Positions 1-8,030 of a DNA stretch of 32,179 nt are shown here, one piece after another (the stretch's first letter is position 1; each line of letters opens with the position of its first letter). Origin of the DNA: Fimenecus sp045655645 (lineage in GTDB: Bacteria; Bacillota; Clostridia; Oscillospirales; Acutalibacteraceae). The position numbers and the translations under genes are program-made. The notes below the pieces were generated by a model, which was not told the DNA's origin, ran no database searches, and saw nothing but the letters and a program-made list of their open reading frames with translations. Location of the stretch: positions 1-32,179 of the forward strand of contig JAZOPS010000027.1 of NCBI GenBank assembly GCA_045655645.1, in the 5' to 3' direction.

Positions 1-1043
1 GAAATTGTGTTGTCATAGCCTGTTGGCATGTGGCTTGAAATATATGGGATTTCTGCCCAGAGCACAAGACCTGCCTCATCGCAAAGGTCATAGAAATACT
101 GTGCGTGCTGATAGTGTGCAAGACGGATTGTGTTTGCACCCATTTCAAGAATTAAGTCAAGGTCTTCCTTGTGCATTTCAGGAGTAAGTGCGTTACCAAC
201 GTCGGGTCTGTCCTGATGACGAGAAACACCACGAAGTGGATATTCACGACCATTGAGAATAAAGCCTTTTTCAGGGTCAATTTTGAATGTACGGCATCCA
301 AAACGAGTTGAAACGCAGTCAACCTCAACACCGCCACAGATTAAAGTTGCCTTTGCTGTGTAAAGATATGGGTCAGCAAGACCGTCCCAAAGGTGAACAT
401 TCTTGATTTCGATTTCTGCATCGTCATCGTCTTCTTTTGATGCGATAACTTCGCCATCTGCAATGATTTCATAACGAACTTTGCAGTTATCATTTTTAAA
501 GAATGTTTTAATTTCAATTTCAGCGTCAGCACCCTTGATTTCAGGTGCAACCATAATAGCAGGTGAGCCATAATAATCAAGGTCAAAGTGATTTTCAGGA
601 ACTGCGATAACGCTTACATCACGATAAATACCGCCATAGAATGTAAAGTCAGCCTGTTGTGGATAAACTCTGTCATTTGCAGAGTTGTCAACTGCAACAA
701 CGAGCAAGTTAACATCTTTAATATCTTTGATTTCTGCACGGAAAGTTGAATAACCGCCGTCGTGTTTTGTGATGCTTTTGCCATTCCAGAAGATTTCGCA
801 AGATGAGTTTACACCATCAAACTGAAGATATTTAACTTCGCCTTCAGGCAATTCATCTGCTTTGATTTCTTTTGCAAAATAGCAAGTGCCACGGTAATAG
901 TCATTGCCACCATCCTGACCGTCTTTGCCATTCCATGTGAAAGGAAGGTCAAGTGCTTCCCAATCAGTTGGAAGATTTGACGGAGCAGATTTAGCATTTT
1001 TTGAGAAAAGCCAACTGCTGTTGATAACTTTAATGTTTCTCAT
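1..1043 (-). CDS. GH2 family beta-galactosidase, N-terminal part (cut by window edge)
   Basis: The frame is open from an ATG at 1043 to the window edge, giving about 347 residues, with a GGAGG ribosome binding site just upstream (1049-1053). The N-terminal part has the GH2 sugar-binding jelly roll (WLFSKN, then PFTWNGKDGQDGGNDYYRG), followed by an immunoglobulin-like domain and the start of the TIM barrel. The barrel begins near residue 260 with the family motif NGREYPLRGVSRHQD, followed by GANTIRLAHYQH and LVLWAEIPYIS. The family hydrolyses terminal beta-galactosides. Both catalytic glutamates lie beyond the edge and cannot be checked. There is no signal peptide, so the enzyme is probably cytoplasmic and needs an importer. 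It has its own promoter and a terminator separates it from the tRNA gene. Beta-glucuronidase or another GH2 activity is possible; beta-galactosidase is the best guess. Confidence 0.88.
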   Translation of the reverse strand, partial: MRNIKVINSSWLFSKNAKSAPSNLPTDWEALDLPFTWNGKDGQDGGNDYYRGTCYFAKEIKADELPEGEVKYLQFDGVNSSCEIFWNGKSITKHDGGYSTFRAEIKDIKDVNLLVVAVDNSANDRVYPQQADFTFYGGIYRDVSVIAVPENHFDLDYYGSPAIMVAPEIKGADAEIEIKTFFKNDNCKVRYEIIADGEVIASKEDDDDAEIEIKNVHLWDGLADPYLYTAKATLICGGVEVDCVSTRFGCRTFKIDPEKGFILNGREYPLRGVSRHQDRPDVGNALTPEMHKEDLDLILEMGANTIRLAHYQHAQYFYDLCDEAGLVLWAEIPYISSHMPTGYDNTI

Positions 1044-1080
1044 AGCAACCTCCAAAAGTATAACAAAATTTAACAAGCAT

Positions 1081-1110
1081 ATTATACTATACTCCATATA
1101 AGTTTTTCAA
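1081..1110 (-). promoter_or_regulatory. Sigma-A promoter of the GH2 gene
   Basis: On the minus strand TTGAAA (1105-1110) is followed after 18 bases by a perfect TATAAT (1081-1086), about 38 bases before the GH2 start codon. It lies downstream of the tRNA terminator, so the GH2 gene starts its own transcript. Confidence 0.7.
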
Positions 1111-1159
1111 CACTCTGTTGGGTAAAATTTTTGTTAGTTCTGGGAAAAGTTTTGAGTAA

Positions 1160-1196
1160 AAAATAAAAATCTCATACACAAATGTGCATGAGATTT
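1160..1196 (-). terminator. Intrinsic terminator after tRNA-Arg
   Basis: A 13-bp stem with one G-U pair (arms 1167-1179 and 1184-1196, loop of 4) is followed on the minus strand by a T-rich run. It sits directly after the tRNA 3' end and ends the upstream transcript before the GH2 promoter. Confidence 0.85.
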
Positions 1197-1271
1197 TGGC
1201 ACCCCCAACAGGAATCGAACCTGTAACTAACCCTTAGGAGGGGTTTATTATATCCATTTAACTATGGAGGC
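1197..1271 (-). tRNA. tRNA-Arg (anticodon CCU)
   Basis: The minus strand folds into a cloverleaf: acceptor GCCTCCA with TGGGGGT, a D arm resembling that of known tRNA-Arg(CCU), anticodon loop CTCCTAA (anticodon CCU, reading AGG) on the stem AACCC/GGGTT, and T arm ACAGG-TTCGATT-CCTGT. The 3' CCA is encoded (1197-1199). The acceptor stem contains a U-G wobble and a terminal G1-U72 pair, which is unusual but tolerable. Only 33 bases separate it from the upstream lipoprotein gene on the same strand, with no promoter visible in that gap, so it may be processed from the lipoprotein transcript. Confidence 0.93.
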
Positions 1272-1278
1272 GTATATT

Positions 1279-1299
1279 AGGACAGCACAAAGCCGTCCT
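1279..1299 (-). other. Hairpin between lipoprotein gene and tRNA-Arg
   Basis: AGGACGGC (minus strand) can pair with GCTGTCCT across a 5-base loop. The G-U pair favours the minus-strand RNA; in a plus-strand RNA it would be an A-C mismatch. No T-run follows on the minus strand, so it is a weak terminator at best. It may instead mark a processing point before the tRNA. Confidence 0.4.
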
Positions 1300-1304
1300 T
1301 TTTA

Positions 1305-2195
1305 TCATTTTGCAATATAACTTTCTGCCCATTTATCTATGATTCCAGAAAACTCTTCACCTTTCATTTTCTGAAGGCAGTCAGTACGATATGTTGTGTA
1401 ATAACCAAACTTTTCATTGAAAACATCAATGCGTTGAACCAAGAATATGTAATCCCCAAGTGAGATTGCGGCTGCTTTGTTTGCTTCAATGGCTTTTGCC
1501 GCTGAGAAAAATCCTTCTGGCAATGTGGTTGTGTCATTAGCGTGAATAAGGCTATCGTGAATTTCTGTGCTACTACCCAAAGCTGAAATTGCTTCTTCAA
1601 GAGAAGTGCCACCGTTAACCATTGTTGCAACTGAGTTGAAAGAATTTACAATGTTGTTCTTTTGGGCATCGGTCATTGGAACACTTGCTCCGTTTTCATC
1701 AACATTGAAAAGATACCCTGTTATAAGACGCACAGCCACATAGTTTTCGTTAAAATACGCTTTTATTGTGTCTTCCCCAATTGGTGAAATACCTTTGTCA
1801 CTGTAATAATAACTAAGCAATGATTTTTCATAAGCGTTTGAAAGCTCTATTTTATAAAGAGACTGTTTTGAAACACCGATGTCTTCATAATGAGTGCCGA
1901 AAACATGCCAAAGGTTGTTAACTGTTGTTGAAACATTTTTCTTTTCAACGCTTGAAAGTGAAAGACCACGATTATTGAACTCTGAATTGATTGTTACATA
2001 TCTTGAAATGCTTTTCTTGATACTCTCTTCTTTTTCGTTCTTTGAGAGAGTTTCATCCAAACCATCTTCAAAATAAGCATAAATTTCGTTGTCAACTTTT
2101 ACACCATTCACCTTAATTTTTGCAGGACCCGAACAAGATGCAAATAAAAGTGTAATCATTGTGACAACAAGCAGAAGAGAGATGATTTTTTTCAT
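1305..2195 (-). CDS. PrsA/parvulin-like lipoprotein (foldase family, probably degenerate PPIase domain)
   Basis: The 296-residue protein has a type II signal peptide ending in the lipobox FASC (Cys21), so it should be anchored to the outer face of the membrane. After the lipobox comes the VNGVKVDNEIYAYF stretch typical of SurA/PrsA N-domains. A helical region and a C-terminal segment (about 150-265) follow the parvulin pattern: a helix with GGTSLEEAISALG, a PEGFFSAAKAIE segment and a closing LGDYIFLVQRIDVF strand. The usual HILV-type substrate-binding strand is poorly kept, so prolyl isomerase activity is doubtful; a chaperone-like role is possible. The start follows GGAGAGG and lies 2 bases after the preceding gene's stop, implying translational coupling to the membrane protein upstream. 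Family assignment rests on pattern, not on strong identity. Confidence 0.6.
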   Translation of the reverse strand: MKKIISLLLVVTMITLLFASCSGPAKIKVNGVKVDNEIYAYFEDGLDETLSKNEKEESIKKSISRYVTINSEFNNRGLSLSSVEKKNVSTTVNNLWHVFGTHYEDIGVSKQSLYKIELSNAYEKSLLSYYYSDKGISPIGEDTIKAYFNENYVAVRLITGYLFNVDENGASVPMTDAQKNNIVNSFNSVATMVNGGTSLEEAISALGSSTEIHDSLIHANDTTTLPEGFFSAAKAIEANKAAAISLGDYIFLVQRIDVFNEKFGYYTTYRTDCLQKMKGEEFSGIIDKWAESYIAK

Positions 2196-2197
2196 TA

Positions 2198-2896
2198 TTA
2201 TTCCTCTCCTTTTTGATTTTTGATATATTCTTCATAAAGACGGTCTTTGAAAAGTCGTTTTTCCTTTTCCTTTTGACGCATCTTTTTGATTTCTTCTTTG
2301 TTTTTGCCAATTATTCCGTTTCTTAAAAACGCAATAAGGAACATTGCAAGCACAGCACCGATTGCACAAGCGATAAAGTCAACCATTGTGTCATCGTTGC
2401 CACGTTGTAAAGTCATTTTATAAAGCTTATCCATAGTGAATTCATAAACTTCCCAACCAACGGCAATGCTTAATGCAAAAGAAAGTGAAAAAAGTGATGA
2501 CATTGCAGGGCCTAAGTCACCGCGTTTGCGATAGACAATGTTAGCAAAGTCATATCCAAACCAAGCAGAGAGAAACCCTGAGCCAAAATGAGTTACAAGG
2601 TCAAAGTGTTCAAAAGTTGTTCTGTTGTTAAGGGTTGTACCAATACAAACAGCAACAAAAATGAAAATATTGAGCATCGTCTGTGCAAGATAATCAACTT
2701 CGATTATGAAAGATTTTTTACCGAAAATCTGAAAGAAATCCCACAAATGTGTGAAAATTATTGCAAAAATTGCTTCAAGAAACTCAACAACCGAGCCGTG
2801 AAACAAGCCATAAATACCCCACGCGAGAATGATAACGCGAAGAGCAATCCATAAGATTTTGTGAGATTTTGGTAAATAGCCAAAAGAGTTTGTCAT
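2198..2896 (-). CDS. Six-helix integral membrane protein, possibly DUF2238 (YjdF)-like
   Basis: The 232-residue protein has about six hydrophobic helices (near 14-33, 36-55, 69-89, 103-122, 131-153 and 171-192) and a highly charged, lysine-rich cytoplasmic tail. Conserved-looking polar motifs sit in the membrane part: THFGSGF, GWEVYEF and NDDTMVDFIACAIGA. These resemble the H..G, WE..E and DT..D pattern of the DUF2238/YjdF family and, more remotely, VanZ. No function is established for it. It is followed almost without gap by a lipoprotein gene, so the two are probably made together. The start ATG follows a GGTGG site. Confidence 0.55.
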   Translation of the reverse strand: MTNSFGYLPKSHKILWIALRVIILAWGIYGLFHGSVVEFLEAIFAIIFTHLWDFFQIFGKKSFIIEVDYLAQTMLNIFIFVAVCIGTTLNNRTTFEHFDLVTHFGSGFLSAWFGYDFANIVYRKRGDLGPAMSSLFSLSFALSIAVGWEVYEFTMDKLYKMTLQRGNDDTMVDFIACAIGAVLAMFLIAFLRNGIIGKNKEEIKKMRQKEKEKRLFKDRLYEEYIKNQKGEE

Positions 2897-2915
2897 AAAT
2901 TAAACCACCAAGTGA

Positions 2916-2944
2916 ATAATAACATATTTGAATTTTCTTTACAA
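2916..2944 (-). promoter_or_regulatory. Candidate promoter for membrane protein-lipoprotein pair
   Basis: Minus-strand TTGTAA (2939-2944) and TATTAT (2916-2921) are spaced by 17 bases in the short gap after the amylase gene. It would allow separate transcription of the two downstream genes, although read-through from the amylase is also possible. Confidence 0.5.
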
Positions 2945-2945
2945 G

Positions 2946-4808
2946 TTATTTTGCCAAGATAACAAATGAGCAACCGTCAATATAAACTTCACCATTTTCA
3001 ACGCAAGAGTTCATAATTGAATGTGCATTTTTGAAATCGTCAGGAAGACGATATGTGATGGGGTGTTCATTACGGTTAACGATTACCATAATGCTTTCAT
3101 TTTCGTCATAACGACAAAAAGCAACACAACCAAGCATTGATGAAATGGGAGCAAAATTACCTTTTTTGAAAACATCGTTTTCTCGTCTTATTTTACCCAA
3201 AGCCTTATAAAAATCAATGAGTTCAGCGTTTTCATTACCCCAAGGATAGCAACCGCGGTTAAACGGGTCTTTATAACCTTGCATTCCCGCTTCATCGCCA
3301 TAATAAAGAGAAGGCACACCGGGGAGAGTATATTGCAAAACGGCTGCACATTTTAAAAGAGCAACACCTTTATTATAGTTATCACCAAGATTATGGCAAG
3401 ACTGCCACTGACGGTCACGATATTCGCAAGATTCACTTGCGATTTTGGTGATGGCTCTTTCTGTATCGTGAGTGCCGATGTGATTCATCATAACATCAAG
3501 GCATTGTTTTGGGTAATTCTCGACAATTTGCATAATTGTATGCATAAAATCTTCTGCTTTGCCGTTTCGACAGAAATCAAGAATAGCATTTGCAAAAGGA
3601 TAATTCATAACCGAGTCAAACTGACTGCCTAAAAGGTAGCGTCTGCGAGAGCCATAACTATGCTTTGTTGTAGCATCTTCCCAAACTTCACCCATAAGCA
3701 AAGCGTCAGGGTTGGTTTCTTTAAGTCGAGTGCGTAATTCGTCAATAAAAATATCGGGCAACTCGTCCGCAACATCAAGTCGAAAACCACTTGCTCCTGC
3801 TTTCAACCACTTTTCAACGATTCCACCCTTGCCGTTTATAAATTTACGATAAGCTTCGTCTTCTTCAATAATTTCAGGCAGAGTGACAAATCCCCACCAG
3901 CTTTGATATTTTTCGGGATAATCGGTGAATTTATACCAACTGTAATATGGGCTTTCTTTTGAGTTATAAGCACCCAAGGTGTCATATCTTCTTTTGCGGT
4001 TGAAATAGACACTATCATCACCTGTGTGTGAGAAAACGCCATCAAGGATAATGTGGATACCGAGTTTTTTAGCAGATTTGCAAAGGTCTTTGAAATCTTT
4101 TTCTGTGCCTAAACAAGGGTCGATTTTACTGTAATCAGCGGTATCATATCTGTGGTTTGAGTGAGATTCAAAAATTGGGTTGAGATAAATGCAAGTCACA
4201 CCTAAATCGCGAAGATATGGGAGTTTTTCTTCAATCCCCTTTAAATCGCCACCGAAAAAGTCGTTGTTAAGAACTTTGCCCTCAGGTGTTGGTCTCCATT
4301 CGGGTTCGTTGCCCCAGTCAGAGCGCATAACACGGTCAGTGGGCACAGTCTCTTTTTCCTTGCCTGAATTATAAAATCTATCAGGGAAAATCTGATATAT
4401 AATTCCACCTTTTAACCAGTCAGGAGTGGTGAAATTGTTTTCGGTAACGGTCAATTGCCAATCGGTCTTTGTGCCATAACTATGAGCAAAAGCACCAATT
4501 CCGTCAATGGTTTGAAGAATTGAACTTCTGCCATAAGCAGAGAAATAGTCAAAGTGATACCAATAAAGACCTTCTCTTTCTACGGATGTGTGAATATCCC
4601 ACATTTCTGTTTCGTCGTCACACATACCTGCCCAAAGCATTGGTCTTTCTTCGTATTCTCCGTCATCACGACGAAGCATCAACACAGTACCACTGCAGCA
4701 AAAAGAGCGTGGCAAACAAAGACGCAAGTGAATTTCTTCACCCATCTCAATACTGCCGAATTTATTTTTAAAAAATAAGTCTCTTGAATTAAAGGGAACA
4801 AATCCCAT
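2946..4808 (-). CDS. GH13 alpha-amylase family enzyme, neopullulanase/cyclomaltodextrinase type
   Basis: The 620-residue protein has an N-terminal beta-sandwich (about 1-125) followed by a GH13 barrel that starts near GGIIYQIFPDRF (134-145). The catalytic set is intact: nucleophile Asp345 in GFRLDVADE, acid/base Glu374 in LMGEVWED, and transition-state stabiliser Asp448 in HIGTHDTER. DGVFSHTGDD and YYGDEAGM match other conserved GH13 regions, and a short C-terminal beta domain ends the protein. The N-domain points to the neopullulanase, maltogenic amylase and cyclomaltodextrinase group, which cuts short maltodextrins or pullulan. No signal peptide is present, so it probably works in the cytoplasm on imported malto-oligosaccharides. 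It starts 12 bases after the CapA-like gene (site AGGTGA) and so shares its transcript. Glycogen phosphorylase elsewhere in the window could use the same substrates. Confidence 0.9.
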   Translation of the reverse strand: MGFVPFNSRDLFFKNKFGSIEMGEEIHLRLCLPRSFCCSGTVLMLRRDDGEYEERPMLWAGMCDDETEMWDIHTSVEREGLYWYHFDYFSAYGRSSILQTIDGIGAFAHSYGTKTDWQLTVTENNFTTPDWLKGGIIYQIFPDRFYNSGKEKETVPTDRVMRSDWGNEPEWRPTPEGKVLNNDFFGGDLKGIEEKLPYLRDLGVTCIYLNPIFESHSNHRYDTADYSKIDPCLGTEKDFKDLCKSAKKLGIHIILDGVFSHTGDDSVYFNRKRRYDTLGAYNSKESPYYSWYKFTDYPEKYQSWWGFVTLPEIIEEDEAYRKFINGKGGIVEKWLKAGASGFRLDVADELPDIFIDELRTRLKETNPDALLMGEVWEDATTKHSYGSRRRYLLGSQFDSVMNYPFANAILDFCRNGKAEDFMHTIMQIVENYPKQCLDVMMNHIGTHDTERAITKIASESCEYRDRQWQSCHNLGDNYNKGVALLKCAAVLQYTLPGVPSLYYGDEAGMQGYKDPFNRGCYPWGNENAELIDFYKALGKIRRENDVFKKGNFAPISSMLGCVAFCRYDENESIMVIVNRNEHPITYRLPDDFKNAHSIMNSCVENGEVYIDGCSFVILAK

Positions 4809-4820
4809 AGAGTCACCTGC

Positions 4821-6167
4821 TTAAACTGAAGTTTTTATTGGGTCCATACCGTGAGTGGTACGATATTCATTCAAAGGGTCACCGACAAGGTTCATTGTTC
4901 GGTTGAAAGATGCTTTTTCTGCATTAGAAAGGTCCGATTTGTTTGCGTCAATAGGGGTGATTTCATAAACCTTTTTGCCATTTGCCCATTTAGAATTAAC
5001 CCAAGTAGGAATAATGTTTACATCTGAAATTTTTGTTGTGCCATCATTCCATTTCTCAAAAGAGAAACTGAAAATCACACCATCTTCTGTATGACCTGTG
5101 TCAAAAGGTTTCATATATTCACGTCTTTGGTCAGAAACAGCATTGCCTATTGAATATAAACAGATGGTCTCGTGCCCGTTTTCACTTGTTAATGTATCAA
5201 AAGGTTGAATAACATGAGGATGTCCGCCAACAATCACATCAACGCCCAAATCACATAGTTTTTGTGCTATTGACTTTTGATAACTGTTAGGTGAGAGCTG
5301 ATATTCATTGCCCCAGTGCAAATAGAAAACAATTGAGTCTGCACCGTTTTCTTTCATAGCTTTGATGGATGCTTCTGCTTCTGAATAGAATGCCGAAAGA
5401 TTGTTATAGTTGAAACTGTTAACCAAAGGTGTTGCTTCTTTATTAAGCAAGAGTCCGTTGAGTGATTTTCTTCCCTCTGCACCGCTTGTGGTTTCATAAG
5501 TATAACATGCCATACCAACTTTTATTCCGTTTATATCGCAAACTTTATATATGGCATCGGTATCGGCATTTCGTGTGCCGATATATTCCATATTGTTATT
5601 TTCAAGAATTTGCAAGGTGCGTCTCATTCCCGATAACCCCGTGTCATAGGAATGGTTGTTCGCGGTAAGCAACATATCGATTCCAGAGTTTTTCATACTT
5701 GGAACAAGTTCGTCGGGCGAGTTGAACTGTGGGTATCCAGAATATCCTTTATCAGCACCAGCCAAAGTAACTTCCAAATTAGCAATCATATAATCATAAG
5801 AATTGAAATAAGGCTTAACAAGTGTGAAAACATCATCAAAATTATAACTGCCGTCAGACATTTTTGCATGGTTAAAAATTGTGTGGTGAATTAGTATGTC
5901 GCCTGTTACACCAATTGACGCTGTTTTTTCGATAAAAGGTTCAGTTGGCTTTTCGGTAGTAGATTCCGTTGTGCTTTCGACGATGCTGTTTGAGTCAACG
6001 GGTTGATTTTGATTTTTGATGGTGTAAATAACAAGTGGTGTGACAATGAGAATAATAGCAAGAATACAAGCAATAGAAACGCGAACAAGTTTTTCTTTTT
6101 TCTGCTTTTTATGGCGTTCTAATTGTCTTTCATTTATTCTTTTTTCGACATCGTTTTCGTTATACAA
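4821..6167 (-). CDS. CapA family metallophosphatase-fold protein, membrane anchored
   Basis: The 448-residue protein has a basic N-terminus, one transmembrane helix (about 27-50), a Thr/Glu/Pro linker (TTESTTEKPTEP) and a CapA/PgsA domain outside the cell. Family motifs are present in order: GVTGDILIH, IANLEVTL, LTANNHSYD, FYLHWGNEY and VGGHPHVIQ. These are the metal-binding pattern of the calcineurin-like CapA fold. Related proteins take part in poly-gamma-glutamate or capsule synthesis, but many paralogues have unknown roles, and no capB/capC-type genes are nearby. The start is TTG (6165-6167): a GGTGGTGA site precedes it, and no in-frame ATG fits. It is the first gene of a minus-strand operon with the GH13 gene and has a very strong promoter. 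Confidence 0.85.
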   Translation of the reverse strand: MYNENDVEKRINERQLERHKKQKKEKLVRVSIACILAIILIVTPLVIYTIKNQNQPVDSNSIVESTTESTTEKPTEPFIEKTASIGVTGDILIHHTIFNHAKMSDGSYNFDDVFTLVKPYFNSYDYMIANLEVTLAGADKGYSGYPQFNSPDELVPSMKNSGIDMLLTANNHSYDTGLSGMRRTLQILENNNMEYIGTRNADTDAIYKVCDINGIKVGMACYTYETTSGAEGRKSLNGLLLNKEATPLVNSFNYNNLSAFYSEAEASIKAMKENGADSIVFYLHWGNEYQLSPNSYQKSIAQKLCDLGVDVIVGGHPHVIQPFDTLTSENGHETICLYSIGNAVSDQRREYMKPFDTGHTEDGVIFSFSFEKWNDGTTKISDVNIIPTWVNSKWANGKKVYEITPIDANKSDLSNAEKASFNRTMNLVGDPLNEYRTTHGMDPIKTSV

Positions 6168-6203
6168 AACAGGTCACCACCCATTACATATTATGACTAT
6201 TTT

Positions 6204-6232
6204 ATTATACTTTTTTGGTGTAAAAGTGTCAA
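6204..6232 (-). promoter_or_regulatory. Consensus sigma-A promoter of the CapA-amylase operon
   Basis: Minus-strand TTGACA (6227-6232) and TATAAT (6204-6209) are separated by exactly 17 bases, a perfect consensus. It lies back to back with the promoter of the GH36 operon. The -35 box is part of a dyad, TGTCA-AC-TGACA (6227-6238), that could bind a regulator. Confidence 0.85.
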
Positions 6233-6252
6233 CTGACATTTGGGAGTTTCTA

Positions 6253-6281
6253 TTGATTTTACAAGGGGTTTGTGCTAAAAT
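6253..6281 (+). promoter_or_regulatory. Promoter of the GH36-GH4-PfkB-MATE operon
   Basis: TTGATT (6253-6258), a 17-base spacer and TAAAAT (6276-6281) with an extended -10 (TGC before the hexamer) sit about 42 bases before the GH36 start. The start codon is preceded by the site AGGGGGA. Confidence 0.7.
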
Positions 6282-6323
6282 TATTGCGTATAGGTAAATT
6301 TATGTAATCAGGGGGACTTTATT

Positions 6324-8027
6324 ATGTTCAAACTCTATGCAGAAATGACTGTGGGTGGCTCAAAAGTAGCTCACAAAGAATTTGACAACGAAGATTTTTC
6401 ATTCTATCTTGAAGAGACAAAAGAAAGCATTAAAGGTATCTTTACTGCTAAAAAGAACATGACAATGTCAAAATTCATTCTTAAAGGTGAAAAAGACTTT
6501 GATGATGACGATTTGTTCTATGCAAACGGCTATCAGGCTTGGACAACTTCAAGAGAATTTTCAAAGAAGGATAAATTTGATGGCCTTATTGAAGTTGCAA
6601 AAATCACAAAATTTACTGCCCATTTTGTAGGCCTTTCAGGTGACTACCACTTTGAAAAATATGGTGAAGAAGGAAAGTTCCACGGCTATACATATTGCTA
6701 TTTCCGTGAAAAAGGCGAAAACGAAATTAAACTCTATGGTTCAAAGAGTGAAAGAAAAGGTTACACAATCTTTGAAGTTGATATGAAAGACGATAAATTC
6801 AACATTAAAAAAGATGTTGAAGGTCTCACACTCAAAGCAGGTCAAGAATATGAAATGTTCGACATCGCAATTATCGAAGGCGACATGGACGATGTAATGG
6901 ATAAATATTTCTTCGATTTTGTTGGTTGCAAAAAGCCTGCAATTCAGCACCTTTCAGGTTACACATCATGGTATAACTATTTCCAAAACATTAACGAAGA
7001 CATCATTCTTCGTGACCTTAACGGCCTTGATAGAGCAACTGAAGAAGTTAATATCTTCCAGGTTGACGACGGTTATCAGGCTGCAGTTGGTGACTGGCTT
7101 ATTACAGACCATAAAAAGTTCCCTCATGGTATGAAATATATTGCAGACAAAATCCACGAAAAAGGATACAAAGCAGGTATTTGGCTTGCTCCTTTCTCTG
7201 CTCAGGTGTCATCAATGATTGCTAAAAAGCATCCTGAATGGCTTCTCAGACACAACCATAACGGTAGAAAAATGCTCGGTTGTCAGGGCTGGGGTGGTGC
7301 ATATACACTCGATATTTATCACCCAGAAGTTCGTGAATATTTGAGAAAAGTATTCGATACAATCCTCAATGTTTGGGGCTTTGATATGGTTAAGCTTGAC
7401 TTCCTTTATAGTCAGTGTATTGAACCAAGAAACGGCAAAACTCGTGGTGAAATCATGTGTGATGGCGTAGATTTCCTTCGTGAAGTTTGCGGTGACAAAT
7501 GGATTCTCGGTTGTGGCGTGCCACTTGGTACTTGTATGGGTATCTTTGACGCTTGCCGTATTTCTTGTGACGTTAACAAGAACTGGAAATTCGAACTCAA
7601 AAAGAGCCTTAACATTAACTCTATCGTAACATGCATTAGAACTAATGCTGAAATGCCATCATCACAGAATGCGATTACAAACACAATCTTCCGTAACCAC
7701 CTTGATGGTCGTGCTTTCTGTAATGACCCTGATGTTTTCTTCCTTCGTGACATCAACATCGGTTACAATATGGACCAGAAGCTTCTTCACGGTAAAGTTA
7801 ACTCAATTTGCGGTAATGTTCTTTTCGTTTCTGACAATGCAGGTGACTTTGACGATGAAAGAATTGAATATTTGAAAGATTTCTTTAAAGATAAAGATTA
7901 TAAGGTTAACTTTGCGGAGTTTATAAGCAAAGACGAAATCCGTCTTGACTTTACAGAAAATGGCGAAGCAAAGACACTTACACTCAATCTTGACTCAGGC
8001 GAAAGCAATGTTAGAGAGGTACTCTAA
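6324..8027 (+). CDS. GH36-type alpha-galactosidase (clan GH-D)
   Basis: The 567-residue protein carries the clan GH-D barrel after an N-terminal beta domain (about 1-200). Key motifs are QVDDGYQ (246-252), AGIWLAPF (284-291), MVKLDFLY with nucleophile Asp359, and CRISCDV with the acid/base Asp416. The family releases terminal alpha-galactose from raffinose-type sugars or related glycans. The protein is shorter than the roughly 700-residue classical GH36 enzymes, and lacks a signal peptide, so it should be cytoplasmic. It is the first gene of a four-gene operon; the GH4 gene follows after 3 bases. Short GH36-like proteins can have other specificities, such as alpha-N-acetylgalactosaminidase or galactosyl transfer, so the exact substrate is open. 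Confidence 0.85.
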   Translation: MFKLYAEMTVGGSKVAHKEFDNEDFSFYLEETKESIKGIFTAKKNMTMSKFILKGEKDFDDDDLFYANGYQAWTTSREFSKKDKFDGLIEVAKITKFTAHFVGLSGDYHFEKYGEEGKFHGYTYCYFREKGENEIKLYGSKSERKGYTIFEVDMKDDKFNIKKDVEGLTLKAGQEYEMFDIAIIEGDMDDVMDKYFFDFVGCKKPAIQHLSGYTSWYNYFQNINEDIILRDLNGLDRATEEVNIFQVDDGYQAAVGDWLITDHKKFPHGMKYIADKIHEKGYKAGIWLAPFSAQVSSMIAKKHPEWLLRHNHNGRKMLGCQGWGGAYTLDIYHPEVREYLRKVFDTILNVWGFDMVKLDFLYSQCIEPRNGKTRGEIMCDGVDFLREVCGDKWILGCGVPLGTCMGIFDACRISCDVNKNWKFELKKSLNINSIVTCIRTNAEMPSSQNAITNTIFRNHLDGRAFCNDPDVFFLRDINIGYNMDQKLLHGKVNSICGNVLFVSDNAGDFDDERIEYLKDFFKDKDYKVNFAEFISKDEIRLDFTENGEAKTLTLNLDSGESNVREVL

Positions 8028-8030
8028 GAT

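Noticed and set aside
1279..1303. Plus-strand terminator at the lipoprotein-tRNA gap
   Set aside because: TTTTT follows the stem on the plus strand, but no plus-strand gene lies upstream, and the stem has an A-C mismatch in that orientation.
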